From: CAUZFZ01 sp963579025
GTDB lineage: Bacteria; Planctomycetota; Planctomycetia; Planctomycetales; Planctomycetaceae
Direction: 5' to 3'
Length of the DNA stretch: 21,272 nt
Assembly (NCBI GenBank): GCA_963579025.1
Contig: CAUZFZ010000167.1
Span: 1 to 21,272, forward strand
The notes under the pieces are model-generated. The model searched no databases and was not told where the DNA came from. It worked only from the letters and a program-made list of their open reading frames with translations. Shown here piece after piece: positions 7,624 to 15,020 of this stretch (the first letter of the stretch is position 1; each line of letters starts with the position of its first letter). A program made the position numbers and the translations under genes.

Positions 7624-7667
7624 TCGTCAGTTGACGGCACGTGATGACGCGGCCGAAAACGCCTGGC

Positions 7668-9092
7668 CTACGACTCGTCATCCGGTCCCGTGATGCCGTG
7701 GTTCTTCAGTTTCTGACGCAGCGTGGCGCGGTGCAGTCCCAATAGGCGAGCTGCCGCGGCTCGGTTGTTTCCGCAACGGTCAAGTACGGCCTTGAGCAAT
7801 GGTGGTTCGACAGACTGAATGAAGTCTTCATAGAGACTGGCTTCTGTCGTCGTCGCATCCAGCGGTTGAACCTGTTCCACGGCCCAGCGTGCGACTTCGC
7901 GTTGCAGCAACTCGATCGCTCCGCCACCGCCGGCGGTCGTGAACGTCGCTGCTGGCGGCAGGTCACTGACCTCGATCGATTTGCCGCGAGACATGATGGC
8001 CGCGTGTTCGACTGCGTTTCGAAGCTCCCTTACGTTGCCCGGCCATGACCGTCCGCCCAGCTCGCACAACGCCGCTGTTGAAAGCTGCTTCGGTGACTCA
8101 GCATCACTGCACTGACGCAGAAAGAACTCGGCCAGCGGCGGGATATCTTCCGCACGTTCACGCAGTGGTGGGAGTTCGATCTGCACAACACTGAGTCGGA
8201 AGAACAGGTCGTCGCGGAATTCGCCGCGATCCATCAACGCCCGAAGTTCCTGATCGGTCGCTGCGACGACTCGAAAATCGACGGGCTTGGTTCGTGATCC
8301 CCCGACGGGCAGAATTTCTTGCTGCTCGATGGCTCGCAACAGTTTTACCTGGACCGGCACGGAAACATCGCTGATGCCGTCCAGCAGCACTGTTCCGCCA
8401 CCTGCCGATTCGAGCAGTCCCTTGCGCGCTGATTCACTGCCGGTCCCCGCACCTTTGGCGAAACCGAACAACTCACCCTCGACCGCGGCCGGGTGATACG
8501 CCGCCAGACTGATCGGCACGAACGGTCCGGATTTTCGCGGGCTGTGCCTGTGGATCGCACGCGCGACCAGTTCCTTGCCGGTTCCACTTTCACCAGTGAT
8601 CAGCACGGCCGCGTCGCTTTGAGCAACCAGCGCAATCTGACGAAACACGGTCTGCATCGCTGGCGACGAACCGATCAGCGGCTCGTTCGACTCCTGCAAT
8701 CCCGTTTGCGGAACTACGCTGCGGACGGAAGTGCGCGCGTGCAGAGCGCGGCGGATCACGGCCGCCGCGTCATCAAGGTCGAACGGTTTCGTGAGATAGT
8801 CGAACGCCCCTTCCTCAACAGCCCGGACGGCTGTTTCGAGATTGCCAAATGCCGTGATCACGATGATCGGTGCGTCGCCCGTCAGGTCACGTAGTCGGCT
8901 CATCACCGAGAGACCGTCCTGGCCAGGCAGTCGGACATCGAGAATCACCGCATCCGGTTGACAGGGGCCGGCGACCTGAAGCATCTCTTCGGCTGACGAC
9001 GCAATCGTGACGTCGTGTCCGTCACCACGCAGCAGTTCCCGGAAGCCCCAGCAGATGGCCGGTTCGTCGTCGACAACCAGTACATGGCTCAT
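7668..9092 (-). CDS. NtrC-family response regulator with degenerate AAA+ motifs
   Basis: A 474-residue regulator: receiver domain 1-120 (acidic pocket Asp8/Asp9, phospho-acceptor Asp52, Thr80, Lys102), AAA+ domain about 138-365, Fis-type helix-turn-helix at the C-terminus (NNRAAAARLLGLHRATLRQKL). Walker A GESGTGKE (167-174) and the FRDDLFFRLSVV arginine region are intact. The sigma54-contacting GAFTGA loop is GAGTGS (214-219), and Walker B reads LLDGISD rather than LDEI, so the catalytic Glu is Gly239. It probably does not activate sigma54 polymerase in the usual way and may act as a DNA-binding switch. An in-frame GTG at 9167 overlaps the carbonic anhydrase stop (GTGA), but the receiver begins at ATG 9092. 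The cognate kinase is not in the window. Confidence 0.9.
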   Translation of the reverse strand: MSHVLVVDDEPAICWGFRELLRGDGHDVTIASSAEEMLQVAGPCQPDAVILDVRLPGQDGLSVMSRLRDLTGDAPIIVITAFGNLETAVRAVEEGAFDYLTKPFDLDDAAAVIRRALHARTSVRSVVPQTGLQESNEPLIGSSPAMQTVFRQIALVAQSDAAVLITGESGTGKELVARAIHRHSPRKSGPFVPISLAAYHPAAVEGELFGFAKGAGTGSESARKGLLESAGGGTVLLDGISDVSVPVQVKLLRAIEQQEILPVGGSRTKPVDFRVVAATDQELRALMDRGEFRDDLFFRLSVVQIELPPLRERAEDIPPLAEFFLRQCSDAESPKQLSTAALCELGGRSWPGNVRELRNAVEHAAIMSRGKSIEVSDLPPAATFTTAGGGGAIELLQREVARWAVEQVQPLDATTTEASLYEDFIQSVEPPLLKAVLDRCGNNRAAAARLLGLHRATLRQKLKNHGITGPDDES

Positions 9093-9163
9093 GGGACGGC
9101 TGCGGGCTGAAAGGAAAGGCCGAAGTGATCTGCCCGTCAGGATAACCGCGATCTCCACCGACT

Positions 9164-10081
9164 TCACTCAGCGGACACCGCAATCGTTCGATCGTTGAGC
9201 GGTTGCGTGGGACGGTTGTTCCCGCTGATCACCGACCGGAATTTCTCAATCTGCCCGGCCGAGAGTTCGACAGGGGTCTTCAGCACCATCCAGAGCACAT
9301 CTTGCGTACACGGCGGTGTGGTGAACGATCCCATGTAGCGATAGTAACTGCGATCAACAGGGAGCAGGTTCGCAGCATCGACCGTTGCGCTCTCGATCCG
9401 CTCACGATTGTCCGCACTCGGGAGGTAATCCCAGACGGCGTCGAACGCGGGGTTGTCGGCCCCCGTGTCGATCAGCACGCCCACAACCGCAATCTTCCCA
9501 TCATCGCTCTTGTGCACGAGGTGCATCTCCATCGATGCGTGTCGGCCGTCGATGGTGTGCTCACTGGGAGCATGGAAATGAAACTGCTGCAGAACGAATC
9601 GTTTGCCCTCCACGTTAATGGAGCTGTGTTTGTCCTCGATTTCTTCAACCGTGTGACCGTTGTAGACCAGATCAATCTTCGATGGGTGATATTCGAATTC
9701 GATCGCGCAAAGGTCCTCACTGACGGCACCCGTGATGTCGATCGGTGACTGCTGTTGTCCTTTCACAGCCAGCACATAATCCGGACTGAGATTCCCCCAG
9801 TGTTCGGGTCCCGAGTCGCCGTCATAGCCCCACTCGGCAGCGTGTGACTGCGCGGCCTTGTGGAAGTAATGATGCTCCTTGTCCGTCGACGAGTTGCCGG
9901 AATCCGGTTCCAGCGTGGTCTCCGACGAGTTCACCGGTTCCGTGGTTGAAGTGTCGTCGCTCGCGATCCCATCCAGTACGCGACTGGAGACCGGTGCTGG
10001 TTCGTCCGCGCCTCCACAACCGACGATCGACGCGACACACACTGCCAGGCCCACAGAGGCCAACCTCAGGAATGACATCAT
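9164..10081 (-). CDS. Alpha-carbonic anhydrase, lipoprotein
   Basis: A 305-residue exported enzyme interconverting CO2 and bicarbonate. The signal peptide ends in lipobox IVGC, so Cys22 should be lipidated and the protein membrane-anchored outside the cytoplasm. Residues 25-70 are a Ser/Thr/Asp/Glu-rich linker. The alpha-CA domain runs from WGYDGDSGPEHWGNLSP to the end. Zinc ligands are His168 and His170 in QFHFHAPSEH and His187 in MEMHLVHK. The substrate pocket motif SFTTPPCTQDV is present, as is QSPIDI. The ATG at 10081 is preceded by AAGGAGA at ideal spacing. The response regulator gene follows directly on the same strand, so the two are probably one transcript. Confidence 0.94.
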   Translation of the reverse strand: MMSFLRLASVGLAVCVASIVGCGGADEPAPVSSRVLDGIASDDTSTTEPVNSSETTLEPDSGNSSTDKEHHYFHKAAQSHAAEWGYDGDSGPEHWGNLSPDYVLAVKGQQQSPIDITGAVSEDLCAIEFEYHPSKIDLVYNGHTVEEIEDKHSSINVEGKRFVLQQFHFHAPSEHTIDGRHASMEMHLVHKSDDGKIAVVGVLIDTGADNPAFDAVWDYLPSADNRERIESATVDAANLLPVDRSYYRYMGSFTTPPCTQDVLWMVLKTPVELSAGQIEKFRSVISGNNRPTQPLNDRTIAVSAE

Positions 10082-10096
10082 TTACGTCTCCTTAAC

Positions 10097-10109
10097 GCGG
10101 CAAAGCCGC
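10097..10109. repeat. GCGGC-AAA-GCCGC mini-hairpin
   Basis: A 5-bp stem with a 3-nt loop in the 5' region of the carbonic anhydrase transcript, 16 bp before its ATG. A near-identical GCGGC-AGA-GCCGC followed by AA is found at 21176-21188 downstream of the NTPase gene, so it looks like a dispersed element. Confidence 0.4.
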
Positions 10110-10124
10110 AATGAGAATTAGACC

Positions 10125-10208
10125 TTATCCTGCTCATGATCTTAATCCCCCGACGACACGGTCAACCATTGCAGGCAGGACTGGTGAGTAAGATTAGGAG
10201 TAGGATTA
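10125..10208. repeat. Imperfect inverted repeat in a divergent promoter region
   Basis: Left arm 10125-10146 (TTATCCTGCTCATGATCTTA...) and the reverse complement of 10187-10208 (AGTAAGATTAGGAGTAGGAT...) agree at 17 of 22 positions, around a 40-bp centre. The right arm contains near-tandem GATTA/GGATTA units. It fills the gap between the divergent carbonic anhydrase and sulfatase genes and may be a dispersed element or a binding region for a regulator. Confidence 0.5.
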
Positions 10209-10287
10209 CAATTAAGAGGAAAGACGACTTTCTGTGTCCAACCAACTCACTTGAATCGACCGGCCTGCATCTCATCGGAGCATTGTT

Positions 10288-11868
10288 GTGAAGACATCTC
10301 TGTCCTTGTCTGGCGTTCTTGTCGCGTTCGCGTTCACAGGCGGCGTCGAAGCAGCCCCGGAGCGACCTAATGTCCTGGTCATTCTCACCGATGATCTCGG
10401 TTATTCGGACATCGGCTGCTACGGTGGCGAGATCGCGACGCCCAACCTGGACGCTCTGGCGGCGAACGGCCTGAGGTTTTCGCAGTTCTACAACACAGCT
10501 CGCTGCTGGCCGACACGCGCTGCACTGCTGACTGGTTACTACGCTCAGCAGGTTCGACGCGACGCGCTCCCCGGCCTCAAACGAGGCAATCGACCGGGCT
10601 GGGCGCGACTGCTGCCAGACATGCTCAAGCCGCTGGGTTTCCGCTCCTACCATTCCGGCAAGTGGCATCTGGATGGCATGCCTATCGCGACAGGCTTCGA
10701 CCGGTCGTATTACCTCAAGGACCAGGGCCGATTCTTCAGTCCCGGGATTCACTGGGAAGACGATCGGAAGCTGCCGCCCGTCGAACGCGGCTCCGGGTAC
10801 TACGGCACGATTGCGATTGCAGATCATGCCGTCCGCTGCCTGAGAGAGCACGCTGAGAAGCATGCCGATCGACCATTCTTCCATTACCTGGCATTTACGG
10901 CTCCGCACTTCCCGCTGCATGCCTTGCCTGAGGACATCGCCCGCTATCGTGATCGGTATCTGGGTGGTTGGGACAAATCCCGAAACGCACGCTGGCAACG
11001 AGTTCAGAAGATCGGCCTGACCGAGGCGACTTTATCGCCTGTCGAGCGAGAGATCGGACCTCCCTACCACTTTCCTGAAGCCCTGAAGATTCTCGGTCCG
11101 AATGAAGTCAATCGACCGCTGCCCTGGCAGGAACTCACGTTGGCCCGTCAGAAGTTCCAGGCAACCAAGATGGCGATTCACGCCGCGATGATCGACCGCA
11201 TCGATCGCGAAGTCGGACGCGTGCTGGAACAGCTCCGCACGATGAAGGCTCTGGACGACACCTTGATCTTCTTTCTGTCCGACAACGGAGCCAGCGCAGA
11301 GATCATGGTCCGCGCCGACGGCCACGATCGCGAGGCATCACCGGGGTCCGCGGCCAGCTACCTGTGCCTTGGTCCCGGCTGGTCGACATGCTCGAACACT
11401 CCTTTCCGCCGCCACAAAACATGGGTGCATGAAGGCGGCATCTCCACACCACTGATCGTCCACTGGCCGGCTGGCATCCGCGCTCGCGGCGAATTGAGAC
11501 ACAGTCCCGGGCACGTCATCGATCTCGTGCCGACGATTCTGGATGTTGTCGGAGGACAACCATTCAAGACCTGGAACGACACGCCCGTGCCGGCGGCTCC
11601 GGGACACAGTCTTGTGCCAGCATTTTTTAGCGACGGCACCATCAAACGCGAGGACCTGTGGTGGTCTCACGAAGGAAACCGGGCCATCCGTGTCGGGGAC
11701 TGGAAACTGGTTGCCGCCAAAGGCTCACCGTGGGAGTTGTTCGACCTGAGTAACGACCGCACGGAAACACGCGATCTGGCCGGCACGCACCCAGATCGAG
11801 TTAAAGAGCTGGAGCAGGCCTGGTTGCGACGCGAGCAGGAATTCATCGCTATGGCCAGGGACGAATAG
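10288..11868 (+). CDS. Secreted formylglycine-dependent sulfatase
   Basis: A 526-residue type I sulfatase that should cleave sulfate esters, probably from a sulfated polysaccharide outside the cytoplasm. After a Sec signal peptide (about residues 1-23, ending EAA) comes PNVLVILTDDLGYSDIG with the calcium-binding Asp35/Asp36. The maturation motif is Cys73-Trp-Pro75-Thr-Arg77, so Cys73 should be converted to formylglycine. GKWHLDG (about 128), LAFTAPHFPLHA (about 206), FFLSDNGAS and THPDRVKELEQAW are further family blocks. The substrate cannot be told from the sequence. The GTG start has GGAG 7 nt upstream. The anaerobic or copper-type maturase is not in this window. It is a single gene, divergent from the carbonic anhydrase. 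Confidence 0.95.
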   Translation: MKTSLSLSGVLVAFAFTGGVEAAPERPNVLVILTDDLGYSDIGCYGGEIATPNLDALAANGLRFSQFYNTARCWPTRAALLTGYYAQQVRRDALPGLKRGNRPGWARLLPDMLKPLGFRSYHSGKWHLDGMPIATGFDRSYYLKDQGRFFSPGIHWEDDRKLPPVERGSGYYGTIAIADHAVRCLREHAEKHADRPFFHYLAFTAPHFPLHALPEDIARYRDRYLGGWDKSRNARWQRVQKIGLTEATLSPVEREIGPPYHFPEALKILGPNEVNRPLPWQELTLARQKFQATKMAIHAAMIDRIDREVGRVLEQLRTMKALDDTLIFFLSDNGASAEIMVRADGHDREASPGSAASYLCLGPGWSTCSNTPFRRHKTWVHEGGISTPLIVHWPAGIRARGELRHSPGHVIDLVPTILDVVGGQPFKTWNDTPVPAAPGHSLVPAFFSDGTIKREDLWWSHEGNRAIRVGDWKLVAAKGSPWELFDLSNDRTETRDLAGTHPDRVKELEQAWLRREQEFIAMARDE

Positions 11869-12297
11869 CCATCGGCGTCTGTCCGATCGTGGCGGAAGAT
11901 TGCTTACGCACGCGTCGTTTCACCGTGCCAGACGTAGTGATCGTGCTGGTTGTTTCGCGTTCAACACATTGGCCTGCGCAGTGGTCAAAGTCCGTTCGTC
12001 CACTCCATTTGGGACCACTGACGCAAACCGTTCCAGACGATTTTCGCGACCTGCCAGACAAAAATGACCAGATAAACTAGGCAAACTAGTCAAACCTTAC
12101 TGCGGGTTGGTTGACGTGTGTTTTAATAGGGCTGTAGCATGGCTGTGACCGCTACAGGATGAGGGAGTGCCTCTGCACCATCGAGGGTGCCACGGTGCAT
12201 GGAGGTTTGCTTCAAACCGCTCCCCGCCAGTCGTCCTGTTTCTCGCCACGGCCTGCCCGAACTGCTTCACCCGGGATTCACTGCAGGAGTCTTCCAC
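11869..12297. other. Gene-free stretch upstream of the desaturase
   Basis: No supported gene. Near-direct repeats AAACTAGGC / AAACTAGTC lie at about 12074-12092. A candidate sigma70-type promoter (TTGACG 12111-12116, 18 bp, TAGCAT 12135-12140) and a stem-loop CTGTAGC...GCTACAG (12132-12157) follow. If that promoter is used, the desaturase mRNA has a leader of roughly 150 nt. The desaturase frame stays open back to 12187, but this part is Pro/Arg-rich without desaturase features. Confidence 0.45.
12111..12140 (+). promoter_or_regulatory. Candidate promoter of the desaturase gene
   Basis: TTGACG and TAGCAT are 18 bp apart, matching 5 of 6 and 4 of 6 consensus positions. The -10 overlaps the inverted repeat CTGTAGC/GCTACAG, which could serve as an operator. 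This is weak evidence, resting on sequence resemblance only. Confidence 0.25.
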
Positions 12298-13350
12298 GTG
12301 TCTGTGACTACGTTTACGCAAGAAGAGCAGACTGAACTTCGAGACCCATGGGAATGGGTTCGATTCCAGTTCTTTCCCGGAGGGGTGCTGGGTATCACAG
12401 CACTGGCGATGGAATGGCCGTCCGGGCATCTGGGTTGGCAAATCGGCTGGACGCTGTTTGCGGCCTACTGCATGTTCTGCTGGACGAGCTGTTTTCACGA
12501 ATGCGCCCATCAGACGCTTGGCGGCAGCCGCTTCTGGAGTCTCCTGATCGGTCGCGGTCTGGGAACCGTCATGTTCCTGCCCTATTCGATCTACCGGGAA
12601 AGCCACATTCGGCACCACGCCTATCTGAACAAGCCGCACGACTGGGAACTGTGGCCGTACTCGGACCCCAACGCCTCGTTGTCGTTCCGACGCGCCTTTG
12701 TCTGGGTCGACTTCTTTGCGGGAATGTTCACCGCCCCCTACACATTCGGGCGTCTTTTCTTTCATCGTGACAGCCCGCTGACCGACCCGAAACTGCGTCG
12801 CACGATTGGACTGGAGTACGCGGTCATCGTGGTTTTCTGGGCCGCTCTGGCCATAACCCTGTCACTGACGGGGACATGGATGTACTTCGTCCGCGGCTGG
12901 CTGATCCCACTGGCGTTGACCGGTATGTGGCAGAACGCCCGCAAGTTCACTGAGCATCTGGGGATGCAGAGTTACGACCCGATGCTGGGAACACGAACCG
13001 TGGTCGGAGCGAACTGGCTGACGCGTGCCTGCACGTATCTCAACTTCGACATCTTCATCCACGGTCCGCACCATCGACACCCCAGGGTCGCGCACAGGAC
13101 GCTCAGAAAGAAGATGCACGAGTACGCCGAAAAGGCTCCCGAGCTGAAGTATCCCATGTTCGGCAGCTACTGGGCGGCCATCGCCGACACGGTTCCCTAC
13201 ATGTTCCTGAACCCAGGCGTGGGTATGAACGCCGGAGCTCCTGCTCCCAAGGCAGAGAAGAAACAGGTGGAGAACTTTGTCGTCGATGTCTCGACCGAAG
13301 TCCTTGCTGAGGACGATTGCGTCGTGCGAGAGGTCGTTGGCGTGTCTTGA
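12298..13350 (+). CDS. Membrane fatty acid desaturase
   Basis: A 350-residue integral membrane di-iron protein of the fatty acid desaturase / hydroxylase superfamily, which inserts double bonds (or hydroxyl groups) into acyl chains or related lipids. The three His boxes are visible: His67-ECA-His71, His103-IR-His106-His107 and His255-GP-His258-His259. Hydrophobic segments lie around 28-62, 82-98, 132-152 and 172-210. The C-terminal 50 residues are hydrophilic and acidic. Regiospecificity or a carotenoid substrate cannot be excluded. The GTG at 12298 is chosen because GGAG at 12286-12289 is 8 nt upstream; the open frame extends to 12187 without a comparable site. It stands alone, with a probable terminator 37 bp after the stop. 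Confidence 0.9.
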   Translation: MSVTTFTQEEQTELRDPWEWVRFQFFPGGVLGITALAMEWPSGHLGWQIGWTLFAAYCMFCWTSCFHECAHQTLGGSRFWSLLIGRGLGTVMFLPYSIYRESHIRHHAYLNKPHDWELWPYSDPNASLSFRRAFVWVDFFAGMFTAPYTFGRLFFHRDSPLTDPKLRRTIGLEYAVIVVFWAALAITLSLTGTWMYFVRGWLIPLALTGMWQNARKFTEHLGMQSYDPMLGTRTVVGANWLTRACTYLNFDIFIHGPHHRHPRVAHRTLRKKMHEYAEKAPELKYPMFGSYWAAIADTVPYMFLNPGVGMNAGAPAPKAEKKQVENFVVDVSTEVLAEDDCVVREVVGVS

Positions 13351-13386
13351 GCGACAGCCTGCGGCCATCCGTTATCTACAGACACC

Positions 13387-13420
13387 CGAGCCCCGGTTTC
13401 TCAACAGGAACCAGGGCTCG
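13387..13420 (+). terminator. Probable terminator after the desaturase gene
   Basis: CGAGCCC and GGGCTCG form the base of a stem, continued after one mismatch by GGTT/AACC. The loop is TTCTCAACAGG-like and CTTTCGTT follows. The T-tract is weak, so termination may be partial. Confidence 0.5.
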
Positions 13421-13583
13421 CTTTCGTTACACTTCAGTGGTGGTGGACGAAAACCGCTGGGCCGGTGGGGTCTGACGATCCCGTCGGGACCGCAACGTTT
13501 GAGCAACCGCCGGAAAGCGAATGCGGCGGATTGCACAACACTGGTTGTTCGAACGGGAAGGCCCCGGGCAGGAGTAACGCACG

Positions 13584-15020
13584 ATGCAATGTCTCGACGG
13601 CGGATCCGGCATGAATCGACGTCGCTTTCTGACCGAGGCGGGAGGCGGCCTGGGACTGCTCTCGCTGGCGGCGATGCTCAGTGACCAGGGTCAGTTGCAG
13701 GCGGCTCCGAGTCATACGGCGACCAATCCGCTGGCTCCGAGGCGAACGCATTTCGAGCCGCGCGCGAAGCGCGTGATCTGGCTTTTTATGCACGGAGGAC
13801 CATCCCAGGTCGACCTGTTCGATCCAAAGCCAGAGCTGGTGCGATTGTCCGGCCAGCCGCTTCCCGGCAGCTTTGGCCAGGTCATGACCCGCCGCAACGT
13901 GGCCCGAAATCCGCTGCTCGGTCCAATCCGGCCGTTCCGTAAACGAGGTGAATCGGGGCTGGAAATCAGTGACTTTCTACCCGAGATCGCACAGCACGCT
14001 GACAAGCTGTGCGTGTTGCGAAGCTGTCACGGCGACAGCGTGAATCATCCGCAGTCGGTCTATCAGATGAATACGGGCAGCATCCTGATGGGCAAGCCGA
14101 GCGTCGGCGCCTGGATCGCATACGGCCTCGGCACTGACAATCAGGACATGCCCGCGTTCGTGGTGATGCCCGATCCCGGCAACGGAGTCAAAGGGGGACC
14201 GCCGGCCTGGGGCAGCGGGTTCCTGCCGGCCACGTATCAGGGCACAACCATCCGTGCTGGAGCAAATCCAATTCTGCACCTCCGCCCTCAGCCCGGCTAT
14301 TCCGCAACGCGGCAGCGCGCGTCACTCGATCTGATCCGGAAACTCAACCGACCACATCTGGAGCACCGGGACTTCGACGAGGAACTGCAGGCCCGCATCA
14401 ATGCCTACGAACTGGCGTTCCGTATGCAGACCGCCGCTCCGGACGTCGTCGACCTGACTCAGGAAAGTGCCGATACGCAGCGTCTGTATGGCATCGACGA
14501 ACAGGACACGGACGAGTTCGGCCGCCGCTGTCTGCTGGCGCGGCGGATGGTCGAACGAGGCGTGCGGTTTGTGCAACTCTACTCAGGCGACACCGGCGGG
14601 TGGGACGCACACAAGGATGTCCGATCAAATCATTCAACGTATTGTCGCCGCACGGACAAGCCGATTGCCGGACTGCTCACCGATCTGCAGCAGCGAGGTC
14701 TGCTGGATGACACACTGGTCATCTGGGGCGGCGAATTCGGCCGCATGCCGATGAGCGAACAGGGCACGGGGCGCGACCACAACCCGTGGGGTTACTCGGT
14801 CTGGTTCGCGGGAGCCCAGGTAAAGGGCGGATTCGCGTACGGCGCAACCGACCCGGTCGGCCTGCGCGCCGTACAGAATCCAGTCCACGCACACGACCTG
14901 CACGCCACGATCCTGCATTTGCTGGGCCTGAATCACGAATTGCTGACGTACTACCACAACGGCCGCGACGAACGCCTGACCGATGTTGCCGGAAACGTCA
15001 TCGAGGAGATACTCGCGTGA
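13584..15020 (+). CDS. DUF1501 protein with Tat signal
   Basis: A 478-residue DUF1501 protein, a family related to the alkaline phosphatase/sulfatase fold and abundant in planctomycetes; its activity is unknown. The N-terminus has a twin-arginine signal (NRRRFLTEAGGGLGLLSLAAML), so it should be exported folded. Typical blocks are KRVIWLFMHGGPSQVDLFDPKP (residues about 62-83), SCHGDSVNHPQSVYQMNTG, ERGVRFVQLYSGDTGGWDAHKD, IWGGEFGRMPMSEQG.GRDHNP and HDLHATILHLLGL. ATG 13584 has AGGAG nearby; ATG 13611, just before the Arg pair, is an alternative. The stop overlaps the next gene's GTG (GTGA), so the two are translationally coupled. This is the usual DUF1501 plus DUF1549/DUF1553 pairing. Confidence 0.93.
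   Translation: MQCLDGGSGMNRRRFLTEAGGGLGLLSLAAMLSDQGQLQAAPSHTATNPLAPRRTHFEPRAKRVIWLFMHGGPSQVDLFDPKPELVRLSGQPLPGSFGQVMTRRNVARNPLLGPIRPFRKRGESGLEISDFLPEIAQHADKLCVLRSCHGDSVNHPQSVYQMNTGSILMGKPSVGAWIAYGLGTDNQDMPAFVVMPDPGNGVKGGPPAWGSGFLPATYQGTTIRAGANPILHLRPQPGYSATRQRASLDLIRKLNRPHLEHRDFDEELQARINAYELAFRMQTAAPDVVDLTQESADTQRLYGIDEQDTDEFGRRCLLARRMVERGVRFVQLYSGDTGGWDAHKDVRSNHSTYCRRTDKPIAGLLTDLQQRGLLDDTLVIWGGEFGRMPMSEQGTGRDHNPWGYSVWFAGAQVKGGFAYGATDPVGLRAVQNPVHAHDLHATILHLLGLNHELLTYYHNGRDERLTDVAGNVIEEILA

Noticed and set aside
12187..12297. N-terminal extension of the desaturase to ATG 12187
   Set aside because: GGAG at 12286-12289 supports GTG 12298, and the extension has no desaturase features.
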